Positions 24,570-32,963 of a stretch of DNA of 64,000 bases are shown here, in pieces. Source of the DNA: Mariniflexile sp. TRM1-10 (GTDB lineage: Bacteria > Bacteroidota > Bacteroidia > Flavobacteriales > Flavobacteriaceae). Location of the stretch: NCBI RefSeq assembly GCF_003425985.1, contig NZ_CP022985.1, positions 409,501 to 473,500 of the forward strand, in the 5' to 3' direction. The notes beneath the pieces were generated by a model that saw only the letters and a list, made by a program, of their open reading frames with translations, ran no database searches and was not told the DNA's origin. The translations under genes were made by a program, and so were the position numbers. How positions within the stretch are numbered: the stretch's first letter is position 1; every line of letters begins with the position of its first letter.

Positions 24570-25535
24570 TTAAATAATCCCTATTTTTTTTGAATGTGCT
24601 ATAGCTTGATTGCTAAATTTAAAATAACAAACCGATACACCTAAACTTTCAATATTTTCAAGGATTTTAACAATTTTGGTTTTTGTTTTAGATGTTTTTC
24701 TTATGTAAATGGCTTTTATGTTTTTTGGGAAGACTTTACTAATTTCTTCATAAATATAAGGATCCTTTTGGCTATCGTCCCCAAGCAATACATATTGCAA
24801 ATGTGGATAAAATGAAATAATTTCTTTTATTTTAACAAATTTATGATTGTGACTACCACGCCCTGTAAAGAGAAAATCTGAAATTCCTGCCTTTATATCT
24901 TTTAGTTTAATAACCGCTTTTGGTAGCTCATGCAATCTTGCAAAAGCATCAATAAATTCATATAAGTTCCATTCACTGCTCGACACATAAAAAAAGGAGT
25001 TGGAAGCTACTTCGTTGGTTTGCCCTGCAATGCTTAAGGCTTTATAATGTTGCACGACATCTTCAAAAATTTTTCTGTTGTTAATGTTTCTAAATAAAAG
25101 CACATATATTTTTTTAAAAAAACTTTTGCTATGTGATATAAGAAAGGTGTCATCTATGTCCGAAATAATGCCAAGTTTGCTATTAAAAGGTTTTAAAATC
25201 TCCCCAACATTCACAATGCCAAAATTGTGAAGTTTACAAATCACTTCATAAGGATGCCAGCCACTTTCAAGTGGTTCGTTGAATGGCAGCGTAAATCTAA
25301 AAAAACCGTCATTTAAAGTTTTTGTCGTTATCTCAAGGTTTTTAAATTTTAAAGTCACTACAGCGTTTGGATAGGGTTTTATTCTAAACATATGAATAAT
25401 GGAAACCGCATGCCTAATACCTTTATTATCAAGTCGGTATTTATCTGGAGCCCATGATTGAAATACATGCCCAGAAACAACAAGTTCCACATCATTTACA
25501 TAACCTCTATATAATTTTAAATCAAGTTTTACCAA
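24570..25535 (-). CDS. App1-family phosphatidate phosphatase-like protein (DUF2183)
   Basis: The 321-residue protein carries the App1 catalytic signature KLGIISDIDDTFLISHSKS (HAD-type DxDxT near residue 120), then GRGSHNHKFVKIKEI and LLGDDSQKDPYIYEEI, as in yeast App1 phosphatidate phosphatase. The N-terminal ~110 residues form a beta-rich domain. It is divergently transcribed from a diacylglycerol-kinase-family gene 63 bp away. The two enzymes catalyse opposite reactions between diacylglycerol and phosphatidate, so they may tune the same lipid pool. The substrate of this bacterial protein is inferred from the family. Confidence 0.82.
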   Translation of the reverse strand: MVKLDLKLYRGYVNDVELVVSGHVFQSWAPDKYRLDNKGIRHAVSIIHMFRIKPYPNAVVTLKFKNLEITTKTLNDGFFRFTLPFNEPLESGWHPYEVICKLHNFGIVNVGEILKPFNSKLGIISDIDDTFLISHSKSFFKKIYVLLFRNINNRKIFEDVVQHYKALSIAGQTNEVASNSFFYVSSSEWNLYEFIDAFARLHELPKAVIKLKDIKAGISDFLFTGRGSHNHKFVKIKEIISFYPHLQYVLLGDDSQKDPYIYEEISKVFPKNIKAIYIRKTSKTKTKIVKILENIESLGVSVCYFKFSNQAIAHSKKIGII

Positions 25536-25598
25536 ATCAGAATTTATTTACTTAATTGACCCACAAATTACTTAATTTTAAACAATTATAAAGGTTTT

Positions 25599-26486
25599 AT
25601 GAAATCAAAAATAAAATTGCTATTGGTTATCAATCCGATTTCAGGAGGTTCTGAAAAAGGTGTAATTACTAAAGACATACAAAATATCGTTCTAAATCAG
25701 CATGCGACATTAGAAACCTACCAAACCACAGGCGATAATGATGAAAAACATATTAAAGACATTGTAGAAAAAAAATCCATTGATAGGATTTTGGTTGCAG
25801 GTGGAGACGGCACCATACAGCTAGTTGCAAAAGCTATTCTAGAATCAAACATACCTCTCGGCATTATTCCTGCTGGGTCTGCTAACGGATTAGCATCCAA
25901 TTTCAACTTACCGGACAACCTCGAAGAACAAGTTAAAATTGTCTTAGGGAATCATTTTATTAATATGGACGTTATTTCAGTAAACAACCATCTTTGCCTT
26001 CATATTGCTGATATTGGTATTAATGCCCTTTTAATTAAAAACTACGAAAACTCGTCTATGAGAGGGAAATTAGGGTATGCCCTTCAAACCATTCCTACGC
26101 TTGTAGAATCTGATTTGCCCTATCGTTTTTCAATAGAAATAAACGGAAAAGAAATACAAAAAGCAGGCATCATGATAGCCATTGCAAACGCCAATCAATT
26201 TGGTACTGGAGCTGTTATTAATCCCGATGGAAAAATCGATGATGCTATTTTTGAAGTGTTGCTTTTCAGAAAAATGAATGTCATCGATATTTTAAACACC
26301 CTAAGTGAAACGTCTTTAAGAGATCCTGAATTTGTAGAGTGCTTCGCTACAAAAAAAGTAGTGATACACTGCAAGAAAAAAATACCTCTTCAAGTTGATG
26401 GCGAATACATTGGTGAAGTTAACACTATTGAGGCCAGCATAGTACCTTCAAAAATAAAAATTATGTTGCCAAGAAAAACAGTTTAA
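25599..26486 (+). CDS. Diacylglycerol-kinase-family lipid kinase (YegS/DgkB-like)
   Basis: A 295-residue soluble lipid kinase. The nucleotide site is NPISGGSEKG and VAGGDGTIQLVAKAIL (GGDGT), the next motif is IIPAGSANGLASNF, and the C-terminal beta domain contains NANQFGTGAVINPDGKIDD and VDGEYIG. It phosphorylates a diacylglycerol-like or related lipid with ATP at the membrane. It is divergent from the App1-like phosphatase. It shares no operon with the cco genes that follow, since the ccoI promoter lies between them. Confidence 0.87.
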   Translation: MKSKIKLLLVINPISGGSEKGVITKDIQNIVLNQHATLETYQTTGDNDEKHIKDIVEKKSIDRILVAGGDGTIQLVAKAILESNIPLGIIPAGSANGLASNFNLPDNLEEQVKIVLGNHFINMDVISVNNHLCLHIADIGINALLIKNYENSSMRGKLGYALQTIPTLVESDLPYRFSIEINGKEIQKAGIMIAIANANQFGTGAVINPDGKIDDAIFEVLLFRKMNVIDILNTLSETSLRDPEFVECFATKKVVIHCKKKIPLQVDGEYIGEVNTIEASIVPSKIKIMLPRKTV

Positions 26487-26543
26487 ATTAATTTTCAATT
26501 TGTTGGTGACACTTTTCTTAGGCCCTTACGGTTCTTTAAAAAC

Positions 26544-26557
26544 ATGACTAATATCAT
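26544..26557 (+). promoter_or_regulatory. Crp/Fnr-like box (ccoI promoter)
   Basis: ATGACTAATATCAT fits ATGAY-N4-RTCAT, and its surroundings match the ccoS site (ACATGAC at the left, TCATATTTTAA at the right). GAAATTTG at 26580-26587, one mismatch from TAnnTTTG, ends 36.5 bp from the centre. The predicted transcription start is near 26592. Confidence 0.65.
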
Positions 26558-26588
26558 ATTTTAAAGATACATCAATTTTGAAATTTGC

Positions 26589-26758
26589 CCTAGTGTTAAG
26601 TTAAGTGTAATGTGTCGGTTAAGTCGCTGCTATTTTTTTCTTTTACAAGGCTAAAAAAAACATAGCATAGCCGTAGCTACGGTACGTTTTTTTAACGCAG
26701 TAAAAGGGAAAAAGAACAAGACTTGGGTCGGCTAAATTATGCTTAACTTAACACTAGG
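26589..26758. repeat. 170-bp palindromic element in the ccoI leader
   Basis: CCTAGTGTTAAGTTAAG at 26589-26605 is repeated exactly in inverse at 26742-26758. The middle holds CCGTAGCTACGG, itself a palindrome, flanked by A- and T-rich tracts. It starts just before the predicted ccoI transcription start, so almost the whole element should be transcribed as 5' leader ending 21 bp before the start codon. Confidence 0.8.
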
Positions 26759-26779
26759 TATAAATAGAGCAAATATTAA

Positions 26780-29197
26780 ATGGACAAACACACCTGTTTT
26801 CACTGCGGTTTAGACGCATCAACACAAGACATTGTTTATGATGAAAAAACATTTTGTTGTGAAGGTTGCAAAACCGTCTATCAAATTTTTTCTGAAAACG
26901 ATTTAACTTGTTACTACGATTTACAAACCGCTCCTGGAGCAACACCCAAAGATATTGAGGGCAAATACAACTTTTTAGAGAACATCAAAATAATTGAACA
27001 ATTACTGGAATTTAATGATGGTTCCACCCAAATTATATCACTTTACATTCCGCACATCCATTGCAGTTCCTGTATTTGGATTCTTGAAAACCTCAACAAA
27101 TTAAACCCTTCCATAAGTGCTTCTGTTGTAAACTTTGGCAAAAAAACCGTTCGGGTGACTTTTAATGCCGAAACCCTGTCGCTAAAAAACCTGGTTACGT
27201 TATTAAGTACTATTGGTTACGAGCCTTTCATTAGTTTAGATGATTACAGTGTTGGCAAAAAACATATTGATAGGTCTTTAATTTATAAACTTGGTGTTGC
27301 CGGTTTTGCTTTTGGAAACGTGATGTTTTTATCGTTTCCAGAGTATTTTGAAGTGGGCGAATTTTGGCTCGAGCAATTTAAACCCCTCTTTAGATGGCTT
27401 ATGTTTGCTTTTTCTGTACCAGTTGTATTTTATTCGTCGCAAGATTATTTTATTTCGGCTTACAAAGGACTTCGGTCTAAAATTTTAAATATTGATGTTC
27501 CTATAGCCCTAGGTGTTTCAGTTTTATTTATTAGAAGTACTATTGAAATTATTTTCGATTTAGGGTCTGGGTTTTTCGATAGTTTAACCGGACTTATTTT
27601 CTTTTTATTACTTGGGAAATTCTTTCAGCAAAAAACCTATGCCTTTTTATCGTTTGAGCGCGATTATAAATCCTATTTTCCTATTGGCATTACAAAAATT
27701 ACTCCGGAAGGAAACGAAGAATCCATACAAGTTTATGATATTGAAAAGGGCGACCGCCTTTTAATTAGAAATGAAGAACTCATTCCTGTTGATTGTATTT
27801 TAATAAAAGGAAACGCACGAATAGATTATAGTTTTGTAACGGGCGAATCCAAAACGGTTAGTAAACAATCGGGCGACAAACTTTTTGCAGGCGGCAAACA
27901 ACTCAACGGCACTATTGAAGTTGATGTTTTAAAATCGGTTGAACAAAGCTATTTAACACAACTTTGGAGTAACGATGTGTTTAAAAAAGACAAATCATTG
28001 GCATTTACAAATATTACCAACCAAATAAGTAAGCGGTTTACCATAAGCATTTTAATAATCGCGGTATTAGCCACTTCATTTTGGTTAATAGTGGACTCCA
28101 GCAAGGCCATAAATGTTTTTACATCGGTGCTCATCATTGCCTGTCCTTGCGCCTTGGCTTTGGCTGCTCCCTTTACTTTTGGTAATGTACTTCGCATTTT
28201 GGGCAAGAAAAAATTCTACTTAAAAAATGCCAGCGTTATTGAACAATTGGCTAAAATAGACACCATCATTTTTGATAAAACAGGAACCATTACCGCCAAT
28301 AAAGAAACGTCCATCGCCTATGAAGGCATCTCGCTTTCTAAAGATGAAGAAATGTTACTAAAAAGCACGTTGAGAGGTTCTAATCATCCTTTAAGCAGAT
28401 CGTTGTACCATCTTTTAAACGAAAACAACATCCTCACTTTAGATAGCTATGAAGAACATTTAGGTAAAGGCATTGAAGCGCAATATAAACAAGATTCCAT
28501 AAAGATTGGTTCGGCGCCTTTTGTAGGCCACACTTCTGAAACGGCTACATTAAACACAGCCGTTCATATAAGCAGTAACAACACGTATAAAGGAAAATTC
28601 ACGTTTTATAATGCGTATCGAAAAGGATTGTCCCAACTATTCAACAAACTAAAACAAGATTATGATTTGGTGATTCTCTCAGGCGACAACGAAGGGGAAA
28701 AAGACAATCTTACCAAGTTGCTTCCAACAAAAACCAAGTTGTTGTTCAACCAAAAACCAGAAGACAAACTGGAATATATTAAATACCATCAAAGTGAAGG
28801 CGCCAAGGTATTGATGATTGGTGATGGTTTAAATGATGCCGGTGCCTTAGCGCAGAGTGATGTTGGTATTGCCCTTTCAGAAAATGTGAATGTATTCTCT
28901 CCCGCTTGCGATGCTATTTTGGACGCATCAAAATTCAACGAATTATATCACTATATAAAAGTGTCAAAATCGGCTATCAACATCATTAAATGGAGTTTTT
29001 TATTGTCGTTCCTATACAACTGCATCGGACTTTACTTTGCGGTTACAGGCCAATTAGAACCCGTTGTAGCCGCTATTTTAATGCCTTTAAGTTCTATTAG
29101 CATTGTTGCTTTTACAACCATTTGCACAAACAATATTCCCCACCTAGCCTACCCAAAGGGGAGGAAACCATTGTCCAAAAATGTTGAGGATGAGTAA
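26780..29197 (+). CDS. ccoI: Cu-transporting P-type ATPase for cbb3 oxidase assembly
   Basis: The 805-residue ATPase (CcoI/FixI) exports copper needed for the CuB centre of cbb3 oxidase. The N-terminus has a cysteine-rich domain (CFHCG, CCEGC) typical of this subgroup, then a heavy-metal domain with HCSSC, the membrane CPC motif in IACPCALALAAPF, the phosphorylation site IIFDKTGTIT and the hinge MIGDGLNDAGAL. It is the first gene of the cco cluster. The last ~20 residues (from NNIPHLAYPKGRK) are encoded by sequence resembling the hairpin repeat at 5911-5940, so the tail seems to have been replaced by repeat insertion. Confidence 0.92.
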   Translation: MDKHTCFHCGLDASTQDIVYDEKTFCCEGCKTVYQIFSENDLTCYYDLQTAPGATPKDIEGKYNFLENIKIIEQLLEFNDGSTQIISLYIPHIHCSSCIWILENLNKLNPSISASVVNFGKKTVRVTFNAETLSLKNLVTLLSTIGYEPFISLDDYSVGKKHIDRSLIYKLGVAGFAFGNVMFLSFPEYFEVGEFWLEQFKPLFRWLMFAFSVPVVFYSSQDYFISAYKGLRSKILNIDVPIALGVSVLFIRSTIEIIFDLGSGFFDSLTGLIFFLLLGKFFQQKTYAFLSFERDYKSYFPIGITKITPEGNEESIQVYDIEKGDRLLIRNEELIPVDCILIKGNARIDYSFVTGESKTVSKQSGDKLFAGGKQLNGTIEVDVLKSVEQSYLTQLWSNDVFKKDKSLAFTNITNQISKRFTISILIIAVLATSFWLIVDSSKAINVFTSVLIIACPCALALAAPFTFGNVLRILGKKKFYLKNASVIEQLAKIDTIIFDKTGTITANKETSIAYEGISLSKDEEMLLKSTLRGSNHPLSRSLYHLLNENNILTLDSYEEHLGKGIEAQYKQDSIKIGSAPFVGHTSETATLNTAVHISSNNTYKGKFTFYNAYRKGLSQLFNKLKQDYDLVILSGDNEGEKDNLTKLLPTKTKLLFNQKPEDKLEYIKYHQSEGAKVLMIGDGLNDAGALAQSDVGIALSENVNVFSPACDAILDASKFNELYHYIKVSKSAINIIKWSFLLSFLYNCIGLYFAVTGQLEPVVAAILMPLSSISIVAFTTICTNNIPHLAYPKGRKPLSKNVEDE

Positions 29198-29244
29198 GCA
29201 CATAACAGTTCCCTCTCCTTCGGAGAGGGTTAGGGAGAGGAAAA
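29147..29244. repeat. Second copy of the two-part hairpin repeat
   Basis: 29147-29176 resembles 5911-5940 and is read as the ccoI C-terminus. 29211-29244 is identical over 34 bases to 5986-6019 upstream of fadA, including the hairpin CCCTCTCC-TTC-GGAGAGGG. The two parts occur in the same order and orientation at both loci. Confidence 0.8.
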
Positions 29245-29252
29245 AATCAAAC

Positions 29253-29266
29253 ATGACAAATGTCAT
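29253..29266 (+). promoter_or_regulatory. Crp/Fnr-like box (ccoS-NO-Q-P promoter)
   Basis: ATGACAAATGTCAT has fully complementary 6-bp arms. A perfect -7 box TAATTTTG at 29289-29296 ends 36.5 bp from its centre, predicting transcription from about 29301, 16 nt before ccoS. Confidence 0.75.
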
Positions 29267-29316
29267 ATTTTAAGAAATCCTATGAAAGTAATTTTGAACC
29301 ATAACTTCAAGTAGGT

Positions 29317-29502
29317 ATGAGTGTTATTTATGTCTTATTAACGATTAGCATTGTTGTGGCAGTTGGCTTTTTCATCGCTTTTATAGTAGCGATAAGAAAC
29401 GGACAGTTCGACGATAGTTACACCCCATCCGTTCGCATGCTATTTGAAGATGAACTGATTAAAGAAAAACCTAAAAAATCAATACTAACCAAAAAAGATT
29501 AA
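29317..29502 (+). CDS. ccoS: cbb3 oxidase maturation protein CcoS
   Basis: A 61-residue single-pass membrane protein: a hydrophobic stretch at residues 3-26 followed by [19 protein letters not shown], the conserved CcoS tail. CcoS is needed to load haem and copper into CcoN. It is 11 bp upstream of ccoNO and is the first gene after a Crp/Fnr-like promoter site. Confidence 0.9.
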   Translation: MSVIYVLLTISIVVAVGFFIAFIVAIRNGQFDDSYTPSVRMLFEDELIKEKPKKSILTKKD

Positions 29503-29513
29503 CAATCACAACT

Positions 29514-31697
29514 ATGGACATCCAGCAATTTCACTACGATAATAAAATCGTTAAAAACTTTATCTATGCCACCATGCTTTGGGGGGTTGTAGGTATGTTG
29601 GTAGGCTTACTTCTTGCATTTCTGTTTTTATTCCCAAACTTAACCGATGGTATTTCGTGGCTAAGTTTTGGCCGTTTACGACCATTACATACCAATGCCG
29701 TTATTTTCGCCTTCGTGGGTAACGCTATTTTTGCTGGAGTTTACTATTCTTCGCAACGTTTACTTAAAGCCAGAATGTTTAGTGATGTATTAAGCAAAAT
29801 CAATTTCTGGGGATGGCAACTTATCATTGTAGGAGCTGCCATAACGTTACCATTAGGCTACACATCATCTAAAGAATATGCCGAATTGGAATGGCCCTTT
29901 GATATTGCTATCGCTTTTGTATGGGTCGTTTTTGGATGGAATTTAATAGGTACCATCTTAAAAAGAAGACAGCGCCATTTATATGTTGCTCTTTGGTTTT
30001 ACATAGCCACGTTTGTAACCGTGGCCGTATTACATATTTTTAACAGTTTGGAACTTCCCGTAAGTGCTTTAAAAAGCTACTCCGTTTACGCCGGGGTACA
30101 AGATGCCTTGGTACAATGGTGGTACGGGCATAATGCCGTAGCATTCTTTTTAACCACACCGTTTTTAGGATTGATGTACTATTTCGTACCAAAAGCAGCT
30201 AACAGACCTATCTATTCTTACAGGCTTTCCATAGTTCACTTTTGGTCGTTAATCTTCATCTATATTTGGGCAGGACCTCACCATTTATTATATACCGCTT
30301 TACCAGAATGGGCACAAAATTTAGGTGTGGCGTTTTCGGTGATGTTGTTAATGCCATCTTGGGGTGGTATGATAAATGGGTTGTTAACACTACGTGGTGC
30401 TTGGGATAAAGTACGTGTTGATCCTGTTTTAAAATTCATGGTCGTTGCTATCACAGGTTATGGTATGGCAACGTTTGAAGGCCCTACATTATCCCTTAAA
30501 AACGTGAATGCTATTGCACATTTTACCGATTGGATTATTGCCCACGTACACGTTGGTGCCCTAGCGTGGAATGGATTCTTAACATTTGGTATGATTTATT
30601 ATTTAATACCAAGACTTTTTAAAACTAAATTATACTCTATTGGATTAGCAAATCTACATTTCTGGATTGGTACTTTAGGTATTATTATGTACGCACTGCC
30701 CATGTACGTAGCTGGATTTACCCAAGCCAGTATGTGGAAACAATTTAACCCAGATGGTACTTTAACTTACGGAAACTTTTTAGAAACCGTTACTGAAATC
30801 ATGCCTATGTACTGGATGCGTGCTATTGGTGGTACTCTATTCATTACCGGAATGCTCATTATGATCTATAATGTGATTGTAACCATAAAACAAGGTAGTA
30901 AGGCTGAAGACGAATTAGCCGAAGCCGCTGCACTAGAACGTGTTACCAAAAAACGTACTTCTGGTGAAGGTTGGCACTCTTGGTTAGAGCGCAGACCTAT
31001 ACAATTAACCATTTTAGCGACTATAGCCATATTAATTGGCGGTATTATACAAATTGTACCGACCATCATGGTAAAATCCAACATACCGACCATTGCCAGC
31101 GTCAAACCATACACACCATTAGAGCTGGAAGGACGCGACATTTACATCCGCGAAGGCTGTGTGGGGTGTCATTCCCAAATGATTCGTCCGTTTAGAAGCG
31201 AGGTAGAACGCTATGGCGAATACTCAAAAGCTGGTGAATATGTTTACGACCATCCCTTTTTATGGGGCAGTAAACGTACTGGGCCCGATTTACATAGAAT
31301 TGGTGGGAAATATTCCGATAACTGGCACTTTAACCATATGTACGACCCACAAAGTACTTCATCTGGTTCCATCATGCCTCGCTACCCTTGGTTGATTAAA
31401 AATGAATTGGATAAATCGCAAACTGAAGCCAAAATGAAAGCAATGGTGTCGTTAGGTGTCCCGTATTCCGAGGAAGATATAGCCAATGCTCAAGACAATA
31501 TGCTGAAACAAGGAACTAAAATTGAGAAAAACCTCTATAGCGATCCTGATTTTGTGAATGCTTATGAAGCAGATAAAACATATGCTAAAGATAATGACGA
31601 GTCTTTTATTGAAATGAAAAACAGGGAAATCGTAGCCGTTATAGCCTATTTACAACGCTTAGGAACAGACATCAAAGTAGAAACAGCTATAAAGTAA
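29514..31697 (+). CDS. ccoNO: Fused cbb3 cytochrome c oxidase subunits I and II
   Basis: The 727-residue protein joins the catalytic haem-copper subunit CcoN (residues ~1-470, about 12 membrane spans; haem and CuB histidines in [26 protein letters not shown] and IAHVHVGAL) to the mono-haem cytochrome c subunit CcoO (haem site EGCVGCHSQ near 545, axial methionine in SSGSIMPRY). The fusion is the normal form in Bacteroidota. The oxidase has high oxygen affinity and pumps protons, so it serves respiration at low oxygen. Confidence 0.95.
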   Translation: MDIQQFHYDNKIVKNFIYATMLWGVVGMLVGLLLAFLFLFPNLTDGISWLSFGRLRPLHTNAVIFAFVGNAIFAGVYYSSQRLLKARMFSDVLSKINFWGWQLIIVGAAITLPLGYTSSKEYAELEWPFDIAIAFVWVVFGWNLIGTILKRRQRHLYVALWFYIATFVTVAVLHIFNSLELPVSALKSYSVYAGVQDALVQWWYGHNAVAFFLTTPFLGLMYYFVPKAANRPIYSYRLSIVHFWSLIFIYIWAGPHHLLYTALPEWAQNLGVAFSVMLLMPSWGGMINGLLTLRGAWDKVRVDPVLKFMVVAITGYGMATFEGPTLSLKNVNAIAHFTDWIIAHVHVGALAWNGFLTFGMIYYLIPRLFKTKLYSIGLANLHFWIGTLGIIMYALPMYVAGFTQASMWKQFNPDGTLTYGNFLETVTEIMPMYWMRAIGGTLFITGMLIMIYNVIVTIKQGSKAEDELAEAAALERVTKKRTSGEGWHSWLERRPIQLTILATIAILIGGIIQIVPTIMVKSNIPTIASVKPYTPLELEGRDIYIREGCVGCHSQMIRPFRSEVERYGEYSKAGEYVYDHPFLWGSKRTGPDLHRIGGKYSDNWHFNHMYDPQSTSSGSIMPRYPWLIKNELDKSQTEAKMKAMVSLGVPYSEEDIANAQDNMLKQGTKIEKNLYSDPDFVNAYEADKTYAKDNDESFIEMKNREIVAVIAYLQRLGTDIKVETAIK

Positions 31698-31718
31698 TTG
31701 GTAGTATATGGCAATAAC

Positions 31719-31795
31719 CCATCAACCATCAACCATCAACCATCAACCATCAACCATCAACCATTAACCATCAACCAAAAACCAAAAACCATTAA
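31719..31795 (+). repeat. Heptanucleotide tandem repeat, (CCATCAA)n, 11 units
   Basis: Six perfect CCATCAA units are followed by five variant units (CCATTAA, CCAAAAA). It fills the gap between ccoNO and ccoQ. Copy number would change the distance between the two genes but no reading frame. Confidence 0.92.
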
Positions 31796-31800
31796 ATACC

Positions 31801-31986
31801 ATGTTAAAATTCGTAAAAAATCATATGGACAGTATTTCAGGAATAGAAATATACCCTATTATATCATTACTAATATTTTTCACTTTTTTCGTATTGCTTT
31901 TTTGGTGGGTATATACAGCAAAAAAAGAGTACCTAAAAACAGTTAGCAACTTGCCATTAGACAACCAAAACGACGATTTATTATGA
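31801..31986 (+). CDS. ccoQ: cbb3 oxidase subunit CcoQ
   Basis: The 61-residue protein has one membrane span (PIISLLIFFTFFVLLFWWVY, residues ~19-38) and a short polar tail with KKEYL, as in CcoQ/FixQ, which stabilises the oxidase. The ATG at 31801 follows the heptamer repeat. A longer overlapping frame from 31698 that runs through the repeat is not a gene. Its stop codon overlaps the ccoP start by 4 bp. Confidence 0.85.
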   Translation: MLKFVKNHMDSISGIEIYPIISLLIFFTFFVLLFWWVYTAKKEYLKTVSNLPLDNQNDDLL

Positions 31987-32915
31987 GAAACTTAATACCA
32001 TCTTGGATACGCGTTCCTATTGTATTCTTCATCATCTTCGGATTAACAGAATATGTTATCGATTCAGGTGAAAAACCTGCATTTATAAAATACCCTGCCG
32101 TATTGCTATTCCTTTTTCTGGTACTGCTTATCCTTATTGCTATTGAAGCCATAGTTAGTGCTTTAGAAAATGTGATGCTCTATAAGCTAGATGAAGAAGC
32201 AAAAGCACGCTTTTTGGCCGAAAAAGAAAGCGTTTATAAATTTACGTGGCTAAAAAACACTTATAAAAAGCTTTTAGGTTCTAAACCTATTGAAGAAGAA
32301 AGCGAAATTATCTTAGACCACAATTACGATGGTATAAAAGAGCTAGACAATGCTTTACCGCCATGGTGGCTGTATGGCTTTTACATATCTATTATATTTG
32401 GAGCCGTATATTTGTTAAGATACCATGTATTTAATGGGGCCAACCAGTACGATGAACTAGAAACCGAATTAGCTGATGCACAAACTGCCATTGAAGCCTA
32501 CAAAAAAACGGCTAAAGATTTGGTAGATGCCAATACCGTAACTTTACTTACCGATACTGCCGATTTAAGTGCAGGCAAAACCATTTTCGAAACCAATTGT
32601 ATTGCTTGTCACATGGCAGATGGCGGAGGTGGTATTGGTCCAAACCTAACCGACCAACATTGGATTTTAGGTGGTGACATTAAAAGTGTATTTCATACCA
32701 TTTCTGAAGGCGGACGTTCCGGCAAAGGGATGATTGCTTGGAAAGCACAACTAAAACCACTTGAAATGGCACAAGTTGCCAGCTATGTTTTAGCATTTCA
32801 AGGCACTACGCCTGCCAATCCAAAAGAACCAGAAGGCGACCTTTGGGGAGAAAACACTTTAGAAACCCCTGCTGAAACGGCAACAGATTCAATACAAGCA
32901 GTGACTAATCAATAA
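31983..32915 (+). CDS. ccoP: cbb3 oxidase diheme-type subunit III homologue, single haem
   Basis: The 310-residue subunit has membrane spans at ~10-60 and ~122-142, then one c-type haem domain (NCIACHMADGGGG at ~208, axial methionine in GKGMIAWK). Proteobacterial CcoP carries two haems; only one CxxCH is visible here, as usual for Bacteroidota. It passes electrons from cytochrome c toward CcoO. It is translationally coupled to ccoQ. Confidence 0.92.
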   Translation: MRNLIPSWIRVPIVFFIIFGLTEYVIDSGEKPAFIKYPAVLLFLFLVLLILIAIEAIVSALENVMLYKLDEEAKARFLAEKESVYKFTWLKNTYKKLLGSKPIEEESEIILDHNYDGIKELDNALPPWWLYGFYISIIFGAVYLLRYHVFNGANQYDELETELADAQTAIEAYKKTAKDLVDANTVTLLTDTADLSAGKTIFETNCIACHMADGGGGIGPNLTDQHWILGGDIKSVFHTISEGGRSGKGMIAWKAQLKPLEMAQVASYVLAFQGTTPANPKEPEGDLWGENTLETPAETATDSIQAVTNQ

Positions 32916-32920
32916 TAACC

Positions 32921-32950
32921 AAACCTGTCAATTTAAACGTTGGCAGGTTT
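32921..32950 (+). terminator. Hairpin between ccoP and ccoG (attenuator or partial terminator)
   Basis: AAACCTGTCAA (32921-32931) pairs with TTGGCAGGTTT (32940-32950), 11 bp with one G-T pair and an 8-nt loop. There is no long T run. It may lower transcription into ccoG. Confidence 0.55.
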
Positions 32951-32963
32951 AAATTACCAAATC

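Noticed and set aside
31719..31795. CRISPR-like array
   Set aside because: The 7-bp units are contiguous without spacers, and no cas gene is present in the window.
31698..31946. 82-residue frame after ccoNO
   Set aside because: It reads through the heptamer repeat and overlaps ccoQ in another frame; ccoQ has the recognisable membrane protein.
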